From Penium margaritaceum (lineage: Eukaryota > Streptophyta > Zygnematophyceae > Desmidiales > Peniaceae), in NCBI GenBank assembly GCA_023375785.1, contig SZWC01008545.1:4932-68931 (forward strand): DNA of 64,000 bases, given 5' to 3'. The notes beneath the pieces were generated by a model. The model had not been told where the DNA came from and did not search any database. It saw only the letters and a list, made by a program, of their open reading frames with translations. The position numbers were made by a program, and so were the translations under genes. Numbering within the stretch: position 1 is the first letter of the stretch; the number at the start of each line of letters is the position of its first letter. Below, piece after piece: positions 32,681-45,206 of this stretch.

Positions 32681-35600
32681 ACCTATGGTTCTAAGGCACG
32701 CTTCCAAGATCGACTAGCGCGTGGTCTTATAGGGTGCACAGGTACAACAGGTACATGAAGATTGGACGGCTCCAATGTGCTCCATCGGCTCCATCAGCTT
32801 CTTTAGCTAGGGTGCACGCACGTGGCGGACTAGAGGACGAGGAACAGGTCTGTCCATGTTGGACAAGACCCTCGAGTCCCAACGGGATTAAGCTCTACTC
32901 CTTTTTAGAAGGTGGTACGACCTCGAGTTCGTTCTCTCACGACAGCACCATCGCCTTAGGTGATCATCGGTGGGAGGGGTATGCAACGGAATCAATTGCA
33001 CCTTTGACAATGGCCACAGTCAATAGCCTCATCAGCCTCATCCGCCTCAACGGAGCAGAGCAGCAGCAAAGCAGAGAAGATGAGCAACCGCCGGAAATGG
33101 CGGATCCGATTCAAACCCGCCTTGAGACGGGTATGTCCAAATTCACGGGGACAGGATTTTCCTTGTGGAAATGGCCATTTGAAATTATCATGAACGTGCG
33201 TGGCTACCTCGACATCCTAAAAGGGACCGAGACAGCACCCGCCGATGCGACAGTGACCACGCATGCGGCTGACCTTGCATCATGGACGATGAAGAACAAC
33301 ATGGCTCTCGTCTTTCTTGTGACGTCCCCCAATGAGAATCAACACTCCCACATCACAGGATGCACGTTGGCTGCCGAGGCCTACAAAAAACTCTCACGTG
33401 TGCATCAATCAAACGCACTAGCAAACTGACTCTTCATCTTCCAAAGGTTGATGTCGATGAGGGTGAGCGAAGGAGAATCGATACCCATATTTTTGTAGTC
33501 GTTCGACAATGTGCTGCAAGAGGTTCAGCAAATGGAATGGAATCTCAACTCCAACATGCGTTCCATGATCCTCCTAATGGCGCTGCCGGAAAGCTGGGAG
33601 TCCTTGATCATCGTATTTGGCGGTTGGAAGGAGGCAGATCTGACGTATGAGGCTGTCCCCGAACATGTCCGGAACGATTCCATGCGACGTAGTGGCAGTG
33701 AGGCAAACATCTCACCCTATGCCTCTTGCTTCGGTGGACAAGGTGCAAGCTCTCGCTCCAGTCAAGGCAACAGCGGAAGCGGTGGCGGTGGAGGGAAAGG
33801 CAATGGTGGCGGGAAGAGTTCCAAGAAGCCCAGGAACTGTCACAACTGTGGCAAGGCTGGACACTGGGCTAGGGATTATCCTAGTCCCAAGAAAGAAGGC
33901 GCGAACAAAGGTGGAAAGGAGAAGAAGGAGCTCACCAACATGATGGCTAGAGGGTTGCCCATGTAGGGGGAAATGATCCTCAGGCCCGGGGCATTCGCCC
34001 TTGACTCGTGCACCAACCACCACTCATCAAATGAGAAGGGTGGATTTGTCTCCATGGCGGAATCTGTCATGAGCATCAAGTGTGCAAACGTCGGTATCGT
34101 CCAAGCCATGGGTGAAGGGGACAAGGTGATCACGTTCAACGTGAACGGTGCGGAGAAGGCGGTCAACCTTCAAAAGGTGGTGTACATGCCCTCCTTCGCA
34201 GCCAACTTGCTATCAGTCTCACAAATCACCGACAACAACATGACAGTGGTGTTCACCAACAAGGAAGTTGTGGCCCTAAAAACAAGGACATCCAGATTTT
34301 GTACACCGAAGATGACCTCATGCTTCAAGTTCCAAGAGTCGAAGGCCTCTACGTGCTTCAAACCAAAGGCACCAAGGCGTCAGATGAGGGACTCGCATGT
34401 GCCACCAAGACAGTGGCACCGGAGCCAAAGGCTGCACCGCCGACGACTGTTGCGGCCGCCACATCAACCAAGGATACTGACGCTGATCTATGGTACCGGC
34501 GATTTGGCCACGTGGCCAACAGCACGCTACAAAAGATGCAGGAGCAAGAGGTAGTCCACGGAATGGAAGGGTGTGCAATGAAGCATGGCAAAGGGTGTAC
34601 ATTGTGTGAACCATGCCTCCAAGTGAAGGCAAATAAGAAGCCGTTTGGGAGGAGAGGTCGACTAGCAGAGCATGTCTTGGAACTGATACACAATGACGTG
34701 TGTGGACCCTTCCGCACAACTTCCAACAGAGGAAGCAAGAACTTCCTGACCTTCATTGACAACCACAGCCACAAGTTGTTGATCTACTTCCTGAAAACAA
34801 AGGGAGAGGTCAAGGAGAAGCTCCTCGAGTTCGTCGCCATGGTAGAGCGGCAAACGTCCAAGAAAGTGAAGATGCTCCAAAGTGACAACAGGGGTGAGTA
34901 AGCGGCATGCAAGCCTTGGCTCAAGCATCATGGCATCCGCCACGAGCAAACCACCCCTTACAACCCCCAAGCAACGGCGTTGCCGAGGAAATAAGCCAGA
35001 CCCTGCTCGGTATGGTACAAAACATGCTCTTCGACGCCAAGCTCCCACCTCGCTTTTGGACGGAAGAAGCAACAACGACCTGCTACCTCTTGAACCTCAC
35101 ACCAGAAACTGCCTTGTGGAAGCGTGGAAAGGAGCAGGACAAGGAGCAGAAGACCCCACAGGAAGCATGGTCAAGAAAGAAACCCAACGCATCTCATCTG
35201 AAGGTGTTCGGTCAACTGCATGGGTGAAGATCCAGTCGGGAGAAGGTGGAGGCAAGCCTGATGCACGTTCCATGAAGTGCGTCATGGTTGGGTACGAAAC
35301 GTCACACAAAGCCTACCGGATTTGGGACCAGGTAGCAGACAAGCTCGTGAGGAGCCGCGACGTCGTGTTTGACGAATGCACCCTTGGAAAGGGAGAGCTG
35401 CTGGACCCGATCCTCGCTCCCAAAGCGGGAGAGTGGATAGTGTTGCTTGAGTCCGGAGACCAAGCACCCGACAACTGGATTGCTTTGCCAGCGAGTGGTG
35501 GGAATGGGAGAGTAGCTGCGGAGGATGACGTAGCATCTGACATGGACGCGGATACTGAGGCGTCTGGGGCTTCCGAGTCTGACTTGGAGTCTGACGACTC

Positions 35601-37401
35601 TTCTGATGACGACGACAACGACAACACACCACCACCTGTGAAGGCACCAGCACCAAAGCAAGAAGCCTCACCAGCACCCCAATGCATCTTGCGACCAAAG
35701 AAAGCACCTTTGCGGTATGAGGATGATTGGACTGGTCTCAGCTGGTCGTGCATGGCTCAAGGAGAGCCATCCACAGTGGCGGAGGTGATGAATGGCCCAG
35801 ATGCGGCCAAGTGGAAGGAGGCAGTGGAAAGTGAGCTCGCATCCATTACCGAGAATGGCACGTGGGTGCTGGTGGATAGACCCGACAAGGCCCACGTGGT
35901 GGGATCCAAGTGGGTCTTCTGAGTGAAGAAGAAGCAAGATGGAAAAATTGAAAAGTTCAAGGTAAGGGTAGTGGCGAAGGGGTTATCTCAATGTCCGGGC
36001 TCTGAGTAAGACGAGACGTTTGCGCCTGTCGTGACCTTTGCCTCCATCCGCTCTCTCCTTGTCATCGAAGCCACAAAGAACCTGGAGATACACCAGATGG
36101 ACGTCACGACAGCTTTCCTCTATGGGAAGCTAGACAAGAAAGTACTGATGGAGGTACCCGAAGGAGTCAAAACTCCCGAGGGCAAGGTGTGTAAATTGGT
36201 GAAGGCGCTCTATGGGCTGAAACAGGCCCCAAGGATATGGTACAAAGAGATGGACGGTTTCATGACTGGTCTCTCCTTTGCGCATTGCCAAAATGATCCG
36301 AGCATGAATGTGCGCGATGATGGGAGTGGGCTGATGCTCGTTGCACTCTATGTGGATGATCTGATCATTTGCTCTTCGTCGGTCGAGCTGCTGGATTAGC
36401 TCAAGTTTGACCTCAGAAAAATGTTCAAAATGAAGGACATGGGTCCTCTCGATTACTACCTCGAGATCTCTATCCACCGCAAGTGAGCAGCAGGCACCAT
36501 CGAACTCAACCAAACCAAATACATCGGTGAGGTACTAAAGCGCTATCACATGGAAGACTGCAAACCTGTCAGCACCCAATGACGACCGATGCAAAACTGA
36601 AGGCCTCAACGTCGCCAAGCAATGAAGCAGAACGAAGGGAGATGCAAGACATCCCCTACCATTCCACCGTGGGCAGCATCATGTACGCCATAGTCAGTAC
36701 TCGTCTGAACATCTGCTATGCTGTGGGACAAGTGAGTATGTTCGTGGCCAATCCAGGGCCACAACATTGGCAGGCAGTCAAGCGCATCTTGTGCTACCTG
36801 TAAAAGACACGTCACATGGGCCTCGTCCTTGGAGGCCAAGAAGGTACGGACCCCCTCCGCCTGAAGTTCTACACTGATGCCAACTGGGGAGGAAATCTTG
36901 ACGACCGGAAATCCACCTCTGGATACGTGTGCATCTTGAATGGCGCTGTCATATCATGGGCTAGGAGGAAGCAGGATTGTGTTTCGGTGTCCACGGCTGA
37001 GGCAGAGTACATTGCTCTGTCTGAGTTGTGCAAGGAGACTCACTGGTTGCGAAGCCTGCTTGGCGAAATGACGGTGCCATAGGAGGATGCCACGGTTGTA
37101 CACGTGGAAATCATGAGCACCATCTCGATGGCTGAAGAGGAGATCATCTCCCGGCGAACAAAGCACATCGACAGACATTACCACTACACACGTGACCTGG
37201 TCCTAAAGAACGTGGTGGACTTGCGGCACTGCGGAACCAAGAGCATGCTTGCTGACTGCATGACCAAGCCACTGGAGAGCGACTTGAACTATGCAGGAAT
37301 TCGTGGATTTGGCATGCGGAGTTCGGTAGAGGAAGGGTGAGCTCCAAGGCATCGATGGAGCCCAGTGAGCGACAGATGGGCAGAGGTGCAAGAGAGAGAT
37401 T

Positions 37402-38049
37402 TGTTGAATGGTATGCACCTTGTCCATTGGCTAGCTGGCTGGTTGTACGGAAAGTCAAGGCATGCACTTCTCTATGGAGTACGTCCCCTTGGTGTGTTCT
37501 GAGATAGGCCAGGAATGCACTGCCCATAATGGGTATGTCCCCTGGAGATCATCATAGGAAACACAACATTGTAGCCTAGTTGAGACAGGCGCCGGAGCTC
37601 AAGGGTCGTGGGCTCAAATCCCACGACGGCCACATTTTTGATTTGTGGCCCAAAATGGGAGAAGAAGCTTCTAGGAAGCTTACTTGAGCCTGGCTTGAGG
37701 ATGATACTTGGCGGTCTTAGGACGCGCCAAGTAGGACTGTAGGCTGAGGTTGGTTCCTGTGGAGCCACTAGGAGCACAAGCATTAGCAATGCTCTACAAG
37801 TATAAAAGCATATGCCCTGCATGCATCCATTTACAATTCTTGTCTTTGAGACTCCTCACAGAGTGTCCAACCAAAGGTGGACACTAAACACCAACATGTG
37901 GACTTCGTGAGGTTGCAAACCAAACAAACCTAAAGTGTGGATCCCTCGTTTGAGGGTGATATGTTATCTTGGTTGCAATACCAAGAGCGGTTAGCGGCCT
38001 CCCATGTCGGGACCCGTTTTCTAGACCGTTGCTATTTGGCGCATTGACA
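37402..38049 (+). repeat. 3' LTR of copia C
   Basis: Same length and ends as the left LTR. In its T-arm-like hairpin (37605-37627) one C-G pair of the left copy is replaced by T-A, keeping the stem paired. A purine-rich agaggtgcaagagagagat lies directly before it. Confidence 0.95.
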
Positions 38050-38604
38050 TGATGCACCGTTGTGCTCTGATATTGCATCCTCAACTTTTTCGTCCGTCAG
38101 CTCCTTCTCATAATCAAGGAGCTGGAACCACTCCTCCATCTTTGGGGACTCCACCATGCCCACGTTGTTGCTGCTGATGTTGTTCTTCCAACTCAAGATC
38201 TTGGCTACGGATTACCTCCTCCTTCTACATGTCGTAGAGTTGGTATGCCTTATGCGCGCTCTCATAACCAAGGAAGAGATACTACTTTGCCCGTGGCTCC
38301 AGTTTCTGTCGTGCCGTTACGCAGCCTACACCATCGCGTGTACCTTATACTCGAACACTTTCAGGTATACCACACTTGATTTGCACCCGTTTCAAACCTC
38401 CTGTGGTGTCTTCCAGCCACTCTTCTCCTTGAGTACCTTTGTTGGGGTGAGGCTAATGGTGTAGCTCGCCGTGTGCACAGCTTCTGCATAGAAGCTTTGC
38501 TAATATTCCGTATCCACCAACATGCTCCGTACCATGTTCAACAGCGTCTGGTTTGCCTGCTCCCCCATGCCATTAGACTGAGGCAAATATGGTGTTGTTT
38601 GTTC

Positions 38605-39300
38605 CTATTTTATGTCCTGTTGCTTCAGCCACCCACTACAGCCCACATACTCTCCGCCATTATTGCTATGCAACGCTCCGACCTTTCGGTCAGTCTGCCT
38701 TTCTACCGCGATGAAGCACTCCTTCAGCCAGTCAAGGACCTTGCCTTTCTGCTTCATGAAGTACACATAGAGTTTTTTGTTGTAGTCATCAATCAAGGTG
38801 ACAAAGTAACATGTACCGCTCTTTGATGCCATTTTGAATGGCCCACACACTTCGTTGTGCACAACCTCCACCGGGTCCGAGGCGCGATTCACGTTCTCGT
38901 TGAATGGATTGCGTCACGCCTTGTCCAAAACGCAAGGCTCAAACATTTTGTATACTGCTGCATCTGTCGCCTCTTCCGCACTGTCGGTGACAAGGCTGCG
39001 TACCAGTTCACGTTTCACCATCTCCTTCACGACTGCGGGTGAGGAATGCCCCATTCCTCGGTGCCAGAGCTCCAGATCAGCTCCCCCTCCTTTGGCCAGG
39101 TTGACGGTGCGTCCCTTCAAGTCTGCTGAACCTTTTGTCACAGGGATCACCTTGGTCTCCACAATGTAGAAGTCTCCCTCCCGCTTAGCCTCCAGTACGG
39201 TCTTGCTGCCATCGTCCTTCTGCACCACTACCCCCTTCCTCCTAAAGAGCACCTTGTACTCCTTGTCCGTCAAGAGACTGACACTTAGAATGTCAACCAA
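38605..39300 (-). other. Copia B integrase region
   Basis: LWHRGMGHSSPAVVKEMVKR with downstream Cys residues is the zinc-binding part, and NEVCGPFKMASKSGTCYFVT begins the catalytic core. It continues copia B on the far side of copia C and proves the nesting. Confidence 0.8.
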
Positions 39301-39941
39301 GCCAGGTACGTGCTACACGTACTTGATGACGCACTGCACCCGCTTCCCACCAACCACCACCTCCACGTCCAGGACTCCTTGGCCAGCTTCCGGCTCAACC
39401 ATGTCGTTCGCAAGCACCATGGACTTGCTGGAATTGGTGTAGTTGATGAACCCGACCTTCTCGACCTGGGTGTTATCCTCTTCTTTGGAGTCAAGGCATT
39501 GCCTGTTAACCTTCTTGAGGTAGTGGTTTTGAGTGCTATTGCGGCAGATTCTTGCCTTTGATATCCTTGCCACCGGCCTTTGCCTCCTCGGCGCACTCAC
39601 GTGCCCATCACCCCTCTTTGCTGCAGTGATGGCACGCATCCTTCTTGGTGCCCTTCTTGTCGCCACCATGTTTGCCACCTTCCTTGCCCCCACTTCCACC
39701 ACCATGCGTTTTGGTGAGGAAGACGAGAACTCCCCGCAACTCCGTCGATGTGCCTCATTGCGGATGTACTCTACGACCATGCCATAGGTGAGCTTGTCCT
39801 CTGTCCATCCTCCAAAGATGGCAATGAGAGGGCTCCAACTTTCATGAAGGGCCATGAGGAGGGCCATTGCCTGCATCTTCCATCCCACATCATTACACTG
39901 TGAGGCGAGCGCCTCGATCTGCTGCATGGCGGTGATGACAG

Positions 39942-39943
<2 letters not shown>

Positions 39944-39985
<42 letters not shown>
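39944..39985. repeat. TC dinucleotide microsatellite
   Basis: About 21 uninterrupted TC units lie inside the copia B gag region. This is a typical post-insertion slippage expansion. Confidence 0.95.
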
Positions 39986-39988
<3 letters not shown>

Positions 39989-40445
39989 GATTCTCACTGT
40001 CAGGATTTTCTTCATTGCAAAGATTGTGTTCGCCAGCGACTTGGATTGATGGATGACACAGAGTTTTTACCAAACTTCGGCTGCCAACGTGTAGCAGTAG
40101 AATTAGCCCCGCTATGACTCAGCTGTACCAAATACCTGCAGCATGAGCAAAGGCCTCCTTCTCTGCAAAGGCCTCCCTCTGTGCCTGCATTGTTGTTACT
40201 TAATCGAGGACTTCCGTTCCCTTCATAACCTGCAACAACCCCTTACGTGCGAGGTGGATCTCGAAGTGCCACCTCCATAGCCCAAAGCCTGGACCACTTC
40301 CATAATTCTGGATGGATTGCATCTCGTTCTGTGCCATTTGCGCAGTCTTCCACTCTGTGACCTCAGAGTTTGACGGTGATGTCATCCCCTACGACAATCC
40401 CATCTGCCGCGAAAGCCGTGAGCCATTTGAAGACCGGGCAGGGCC

Positions 40446-40460
40446 GTGGGTCCATAACCC
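40446..40460 (-). other. Half-tRNA primer-binding site of copia B
   Basis: The minus strand reads GGGTTATGGACCCAC, one base different from the copia C site, directly after an LTR end TGACAAA that copia C shares. Copia B and C therefore belong to one lineage. Confidence 0.7.
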
Positions 40461-40462
40461 TT

Positions 40463-40572
40463 TGTCAGAAAACTTTGTGGTAGAAGTTCCAACGTGGCCT
40501 GACAGATCCTCACTATGTTCACGGTTACGTTTGTGCATGTTTGGAGTCTAAGCGTGACATTTCTGGTTGCCG
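40463..40572 (-). repeat. Truncated 5' LTR of copia B
   Basis: About 110 bp align with 29051-29160 and with the copy ending at 63945. Beyond 40572 the sequence changes to a different, plus-strand LTR. Confidence 0.6.
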
Positions 40573-41420
40573 CCGTGTCTTCGCTCTGCTCCCTCTTTGT
40601 CCATTCCGTTCTCGCTCTCCACTCTCAACTCGTGACAGTTCGCTCCGTCACACGCATTCCTTCGCTCAGGTCTCATCCATTCATCACTTACGGTCTGCCT
40701 CGACTTTTCTCTCACCACCTTCTTGTCTACCTCACACCTCTGTTCCAGACATCACTCTCCTTCAATGCCCCCGCAACTAACTCCCCGCGACTCTTCACGC
40801 TTTCTTGCTTCCATCATTCATCTGATGTCATCGTACATGTCACCTCGCTTCTGCTTGATTCTTCCATTGCTAACCTCTTTTGCCGCAATCTTGTGAAATG
40901 GTATCAGAGCATCAGGCAACATCACCTGGTGCCCCATAACCTAGTCATCGCTCCACCACTGCGATCACCTCGCTCCTTGTCCAGCATTTATCTGCCGCCG
41001 CCACCACCGCTTCGCGCCGCTCAGCTTCGTCAGCAGCTGACATCAGCAACACTGCTTTGATTGCTCTTCAGACTAAAATGAATCCTCGCCATCCTGACCG
41101 AGCCCTGCATCCAATCCGTGCTTGTGGCCAACAGTTGGAGATGCACCGTCGATAACAACCGTGAGTAGCTCTCGAGCCGCCGCCTGTCGCCATCTTCCTC
41201 AAAGGTTCCTGCTGCCCGCAACCTATCCTGCTTCATCCCCCAGTTGAGAAAAGCGTCTTCGTCTTCCTCATCTGCTCCATCTGCTCCACCTGCTCCACCT
41301 GCTCCATCTGTCCCATCTACATCAGTATCACAGCCTTCATCTTCCCGAGCCGCCCTCTCGCGCCACCCTCACTCATCCTCAACAGCAGCAGATTGCCGCC
41401 CGTTGTCAGGACATCGGACA
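40573..41420 (+). mobile_element. Fragment of another LTR element: partial LTR, primer site, Ser/Pro-rich start
   Basis: A pyrimidine-rich stretch ends at about 40897 and is followed by TGGTATCAGAGC at 40899-40910, a canonical initiator-Met primer site on the plus strand. A Ser/Pro-rich frame near 41244-41420 could be the start of its gag. No second LTR is seen, and the sequence passes into a gypsy fragment. Confidence 0.5.
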
Positions 41421-42735
41421 CCACCACAACCGGTTGCGCACATGTCGAAAGGATATGCATGCCAACACTCAACTACACGATGCACAAAAAAGAAATGCTG
41501 ACAGTCGTGCACACGTTCAGGACATGTCAGTGTTATTTGGAATATTAACGATGTGTCTTCCGCACCAACCACAACGCACACAAATACCTCAAGTCTTAGC
41601 CAAATATAAACTGTAAACAAACTTGATGGATGGATTTCCTCGATTTCAACTCCAACTACGCCAGACCCTTACAAAGATGCAAGCGGTAATGATACTAGCA
41701 TTAGACCGATATTGCAGCAATGATGTGTTCAAAGTTGGGGATCGTGTCCTTCTTAGCTCCACAAACAACAAGCTTTGTGGACAAAGACTTCACAAAGATC
41801 AAACTTGAATGGTTAGGACGGTGTGAAATTGAAAAAATGCAAACTCCTATAGCAGCTCGACTGCTCCTGCCAGACAACATGGTGATCCACCCAGTCTTCT
41901 ACATCAGTAAGCTCAAGCACAATCGGGATCCTTGTGAGAGCTTCCTCGTTCAAGACGTTGTCCCTCAGCCTCCTATCGAAGTGGATGGGGATACAAAGAA
42001 CGTGATTGAAGACATCCTTGGGCATCGACACCGTAGGAAAATGGCCAAGTATCTGGTGAAGTGGCACGACTACAATGCCGTGCACAAGTGATGGGAGCCC
42101 TACGACAACCTTAGAGACGTTGACCATCTGATCGACGACTACTACCATCGACACCATTCTATGCCAGCAAACACATTGGAATATCATGGCTAAATAGGAG
42201 AGAAGTATTAGGACCCTGGCGTACACAAGTCCCTAAACTCCGTGAGTGGAAATTTTTGTCCTTAAACTTATGGCCCATTCCGCGTCGACCTCTGGGTTTT
42301 CCCGCTGTTGGGATGAGGAAGTTCTGGCCACTTTCCCAACATCCGGTGATCCGCTTCCGGCAGTTGTGACACTTTCGACCAGTTTCCTCAAGGGTTGACA
42401 CCAACATCAAGAACTGTATCAATATTTTGATACTATTTGGTAAACATTTATACATGATTAAAATTCTATAAAATCCCAGCTCGATATTCACAAAACCCCT
42501 TGACTTCTTGATGCATTCTTTCAAAATATCCATTCTCGACGTGACGTTGTATGAGTAATTTGGCTTGAGCACCAAAGATCCAACAAATACCTTGTTTTAA
42601 ATCTTGTCATTGCATATTTACGCTCTACTTGTTCAACACTTGTCATGGAAGTACACTTATTGCTAAAAACAGACTATTTAATCTTCTGAATTCATCAGAT
42701 CGCATTATGCTATGCACCGCATCCTTTGCCTCATT
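41421..42735 (+). mobile_element. Gypsy chromovirus fragment: RNase H, integrase end, chromodomain, LTR
   Basis: 41.43-41.6 kb translates to a gypsy RNase H segment (KKEMLTVVHTF). 41720-42091 gives the integrase end (HPVFYISKLKHN) and a chromodomain (NVIEDILGHRHRRKMAKYLV). About 42.2-42.735 kb resembles the LTRs at 3.4-3.9 kb and 53.85-54.38 kb. It is internally deleted and has several breaks. It belongs to the same broad family as the element at 3.4-9.3 kb. Confidence 0.75.
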
Positions 42736-43229
42736 CGGGCACCCGTTCTTTTAGGAAGTGTTGAGCCTGGTTAACGTGGTTTTTTGGCTTGATGTCCTTG
42801 TTTCGTGGATGAACTTTCATTTCAGCTTTTTTTTTGTGATTCTTGTAATTTAATTGCCACATCATTCTTGTTGAAAAACCGCCCTGAATCATACACGAGA
42901 CCTGTCAACACAAAATCTTCTTAAGTTGTTCCAACCACTGTGGCCCCCCGGTTGGGGCTGCGCCCCCCCGGTTGGGTGAACGGCCACGGCCCCGTGTTGC
43001 TCGCATGCCTAGAGCTAGCTCTGCGTGACGAGGAGTGACGAGGAGTAGAGCTAGCAGACCTGATTTTGGGTTGGACTCCACGACAGCGTAGGATCGTACC
43101 AACACCTTCTACACCAAGGATCCAGCGTTTTGTCGTGCGCCTCCCCGTCATGCCATCATCCGCCAAGTTTTTCGTATTCATGTTTGCATCAGGCTAGCCA
43201 TCCTTGACACTCTAGCGGACATGTTGTGA
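42736..43229. other. Left flank of the Harbinger remnant
   Basis: This stretch contains two copies of ccccccggttggg (42945-42982) and two of gacgaggagt (about 43028-43047). I could not find a terminal inverted repeat or a 3-bp target duplication that would fix the transposon's left end. Confidence 0.4.
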
Positions 43230-44231
43230 ATGTTGGAGGCCCATTTTTTGCATCGGACCATGCATAGAAGGTCTTTTGGTGCCTATATGCTGCTGCAAGA
43301 GTTAATTCATGGTCATCCAGCATGCATATTCAATGTCACACGTGTACTCCCAAAAGCATGGATGATCAATGTTCCGTACATCACTTACAACACCACCATT
43401 TTTAAAAGTAATGTGCCCATCGTGGACAAGATTCTGATCTGGAATTTGTGTGCTTGCCATGCAATTTCAGTGCGGGAGATTGCTGAGATTTTTTATCATT
43501 GCATCATAACTGTGTATTGTGTACTAAATGAAGTGGTTGCCGCTATGTTATCCTTGGTAAGCATTGTCATTTGACAACCACATGAAGGCGACCTTCCATC
43601 AACGACGTGGAGTGGCCAGCACGAGTACATGCCATGGTTTGTAGAATTTGTAGGTGCTATTGATGGAACACACACTCTAAAGATTTTGTTTGCTTTAAGG
43701 CACAGTGCATACATCAGTTGTCAAAACCACATTACAAAAAATGTTCTAGCAGCTTGTGAATTGGAATTGCGCTCTACATTCACTTTTCTTGGGTGGAAGG
43801 GTTCCGTCCATGACGCACGTGTGTGCAATAATTCACTTGCTCATAAATTTAGGCTACCAACTAACACGTTCTACTTGGTGGATACATGATTTCCAGAAGG
43901 TTACAGCCTAATGCCACCTCTCCATAGTAGACATTACCACCTTATGAATTTTTGTGCATTTTCACCTATGGACCCTTGAGAAATTTTCAATAGGACACAT
44001 GCAAGGGCAAGATTATGCATTCAGCGGGATTTCAGGATCCTGAAGGGAAGTTTCCACATTCGTAGAGGTATGCCATGTGACAACACTTGCTTTCAATTTG
44101 GCCTCTTACAATCATGCTTCATTATGCACAATCTAATGTGGAAACACCAAGCATTGGACAATCAAGAGCAAGGCATGAGTGTGGCTTTGGGAGATGCGGC
44201 ATTGAAGAAGCATCCCAGGAGGAGGAGGCGT
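43230..44231 (+). pseudogene. PIF/Harbinger transposase (HARBI1-like), inactive
   Basis: Harbinger transposases are DDE enzymes that cut and paste the transposon at 3-bp targets. One plus-strand frame gives an N-terminal helical region (43230-43574), then VGAIDGTHTLK (first catalytic Asp), NVLAACELELRSTFTFLGWK and GSVHDARV (second Asp), FYLVD, EIFNRTHARARL and QRDFRILKGSFHI. An in-frame stop lies before the catalytic domain (43572-43574), and two more follow at 43887-43889 and near 43977. The family's third catalytic position, usually Glu in an IER box, reads IQR here. The gene is therefore dead. The family call is firm. Confidence 0.85.
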
Positions 44232-44357
44232 TAGAAAATGGGACAATGCATGATTTGCGTGACAGAATTACAAATGAAATGTGGGCCGGCTTCTTGTTTT
44301 GGTAAAATGAGGAAGATAGTGATAAAAAACAATCATCTTTGTAATTGACATGCCATA

Positions 44358-44909
44358 TCAATAGTAACCATCCATTGTCTTTTGAGCGGTTAACTCACCC
44401 ACCTCTGTCTCTTTCACAACCTTGAAGCCACACTTCTTGCCTTCCTTTATTGTCGTCAAAGAATCGTAGCCAAGGGTACAAGTTGAAACATATGCACACA
44501 ATTCACCTTTTGATGCATTCACATTCTTATCAGCATTAACCATGCACACCGCAAGGCCATGTGATGATTTTGGACCATTATCCTTAATAATGCACTCCAT
44601 CTTTTCCGCTCCAAGCACCATTTTGTCCACCTTGTCAAGATGGCGCTCAATCCCGGTCCGCCGCTTGACCTTACGTGCCTCCTCATTGGTGGACACGTCA
44701 GTCCCTTTGTCCACCGTCTTGGGAGGTACTTGTTCACTTGAAAGCATGTTTGCGCCAAAAGCATTGTCCGGTGTAAACAGCTTTGTAGCTAAATCATACC
44801 ACGGCAGATTCATAACCTCCAAACAGTCGTGTTCAACATTCAATTTTCGGACGTCGTCCCACTTTTCAGCAGTGAATTCAATAATCCGAGTGGGTCCTAT
44901 TAAATGCAC
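44358..44909 (-). pseudogene. Harbinger accessory Myb/SANT-like gene, truncated remnant
   Basis: A 183-codon frame shows EFTAEKWDDVRKLNVEHDCL, then LPWYDLATKLFTPDNAFGAN. This is the second half of the plant Myb/SANT-like domain (VTA..E.WD..K, then YD.L..IFG...A.G) followed by a Lys-rich tail. PIF/Harbinger elements carry such a DNA-binding protein beside the transposase. It is convergent with the transposase, 126 bp away. More Myb/SANT-like sequence continues upstream in another frame (44950-45189), so the gene is broken there. Confidence 0.6.
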
Positions 44910-45206
44910 TCACATTGAGACCAATCAACAATTGCACATGCTTCCATATTCATGTCAATATTGACATCCTTGATCGTACCGTATACCATAGATCTCTTGA
45001 CAAAGCCTTCTCAAACCCAAATTCGTTGCCAAGCATGGGCACGATGTAGTCATAAAATTTTCCAAGCAAGAAGACGGTGTTACAGAACGATACTGTATGG
45101 TCCACAGCCATGCAAACAAGAGCAACACCACGCTCAGCGTTCCACACCATGCGGCCAGGCGGCCACATAATAGTATGGCGGGAACCCATGGCTCATTTAT
45201 GCCCAA

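Larger units (their letters stand above)
32016..38049 (+). mobile_element. Copia C: complete-length Ty1/copia element nested in copia B
   Basis: Two 648-bp LTRs (32016-32663 and 37402-38049), both TG...CA, enclose a primer site (32666-32680), gag (about 33.0-33.97 kb), protease and integrase (about 33.97-35.2 kb), reverse transcriptase (about 35.7-36.6 kb), RNase H (36.8-37.34 kb) and a polypurine tract before the right LTR. The 5-bp target duplication tgatg (32011-32015 and 38050-38054) is exact. The LTRs differ by about 8-9% by eye, so it is moderately young. All parts are present, but the coding region has perhaps five to ten breaks. Confidence 0.92.
29051..40572 (-). mobile_element. Copia B: Ty1/copia fossil, split by copia C
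   Basis: The left part (29051-32015) holds a probable 3' LTR, RNase H (30049-30699) and reverse transcriptase (about 31.15-31.7 kb). The right part (38050-40572) holds integrase (38605-39300), a gag region (39313-40385), a primer site and the inner end of a 5' LTR. Order and strand agree across the two parts, and copia C (32016-38049) lies between them flanked by tgatg on both sides. Copia B is therefore the older insertion. The 5' LTR is cut off after about 110 bp. Many breaks are present. It shares its primer type and LTR end with copia C. Confidence 0.8.

Noticed and set aside
39944-39985. CRISPR-like or regulatory repeat
   Set aside because: It is a plain TC microsatellite without spacers.
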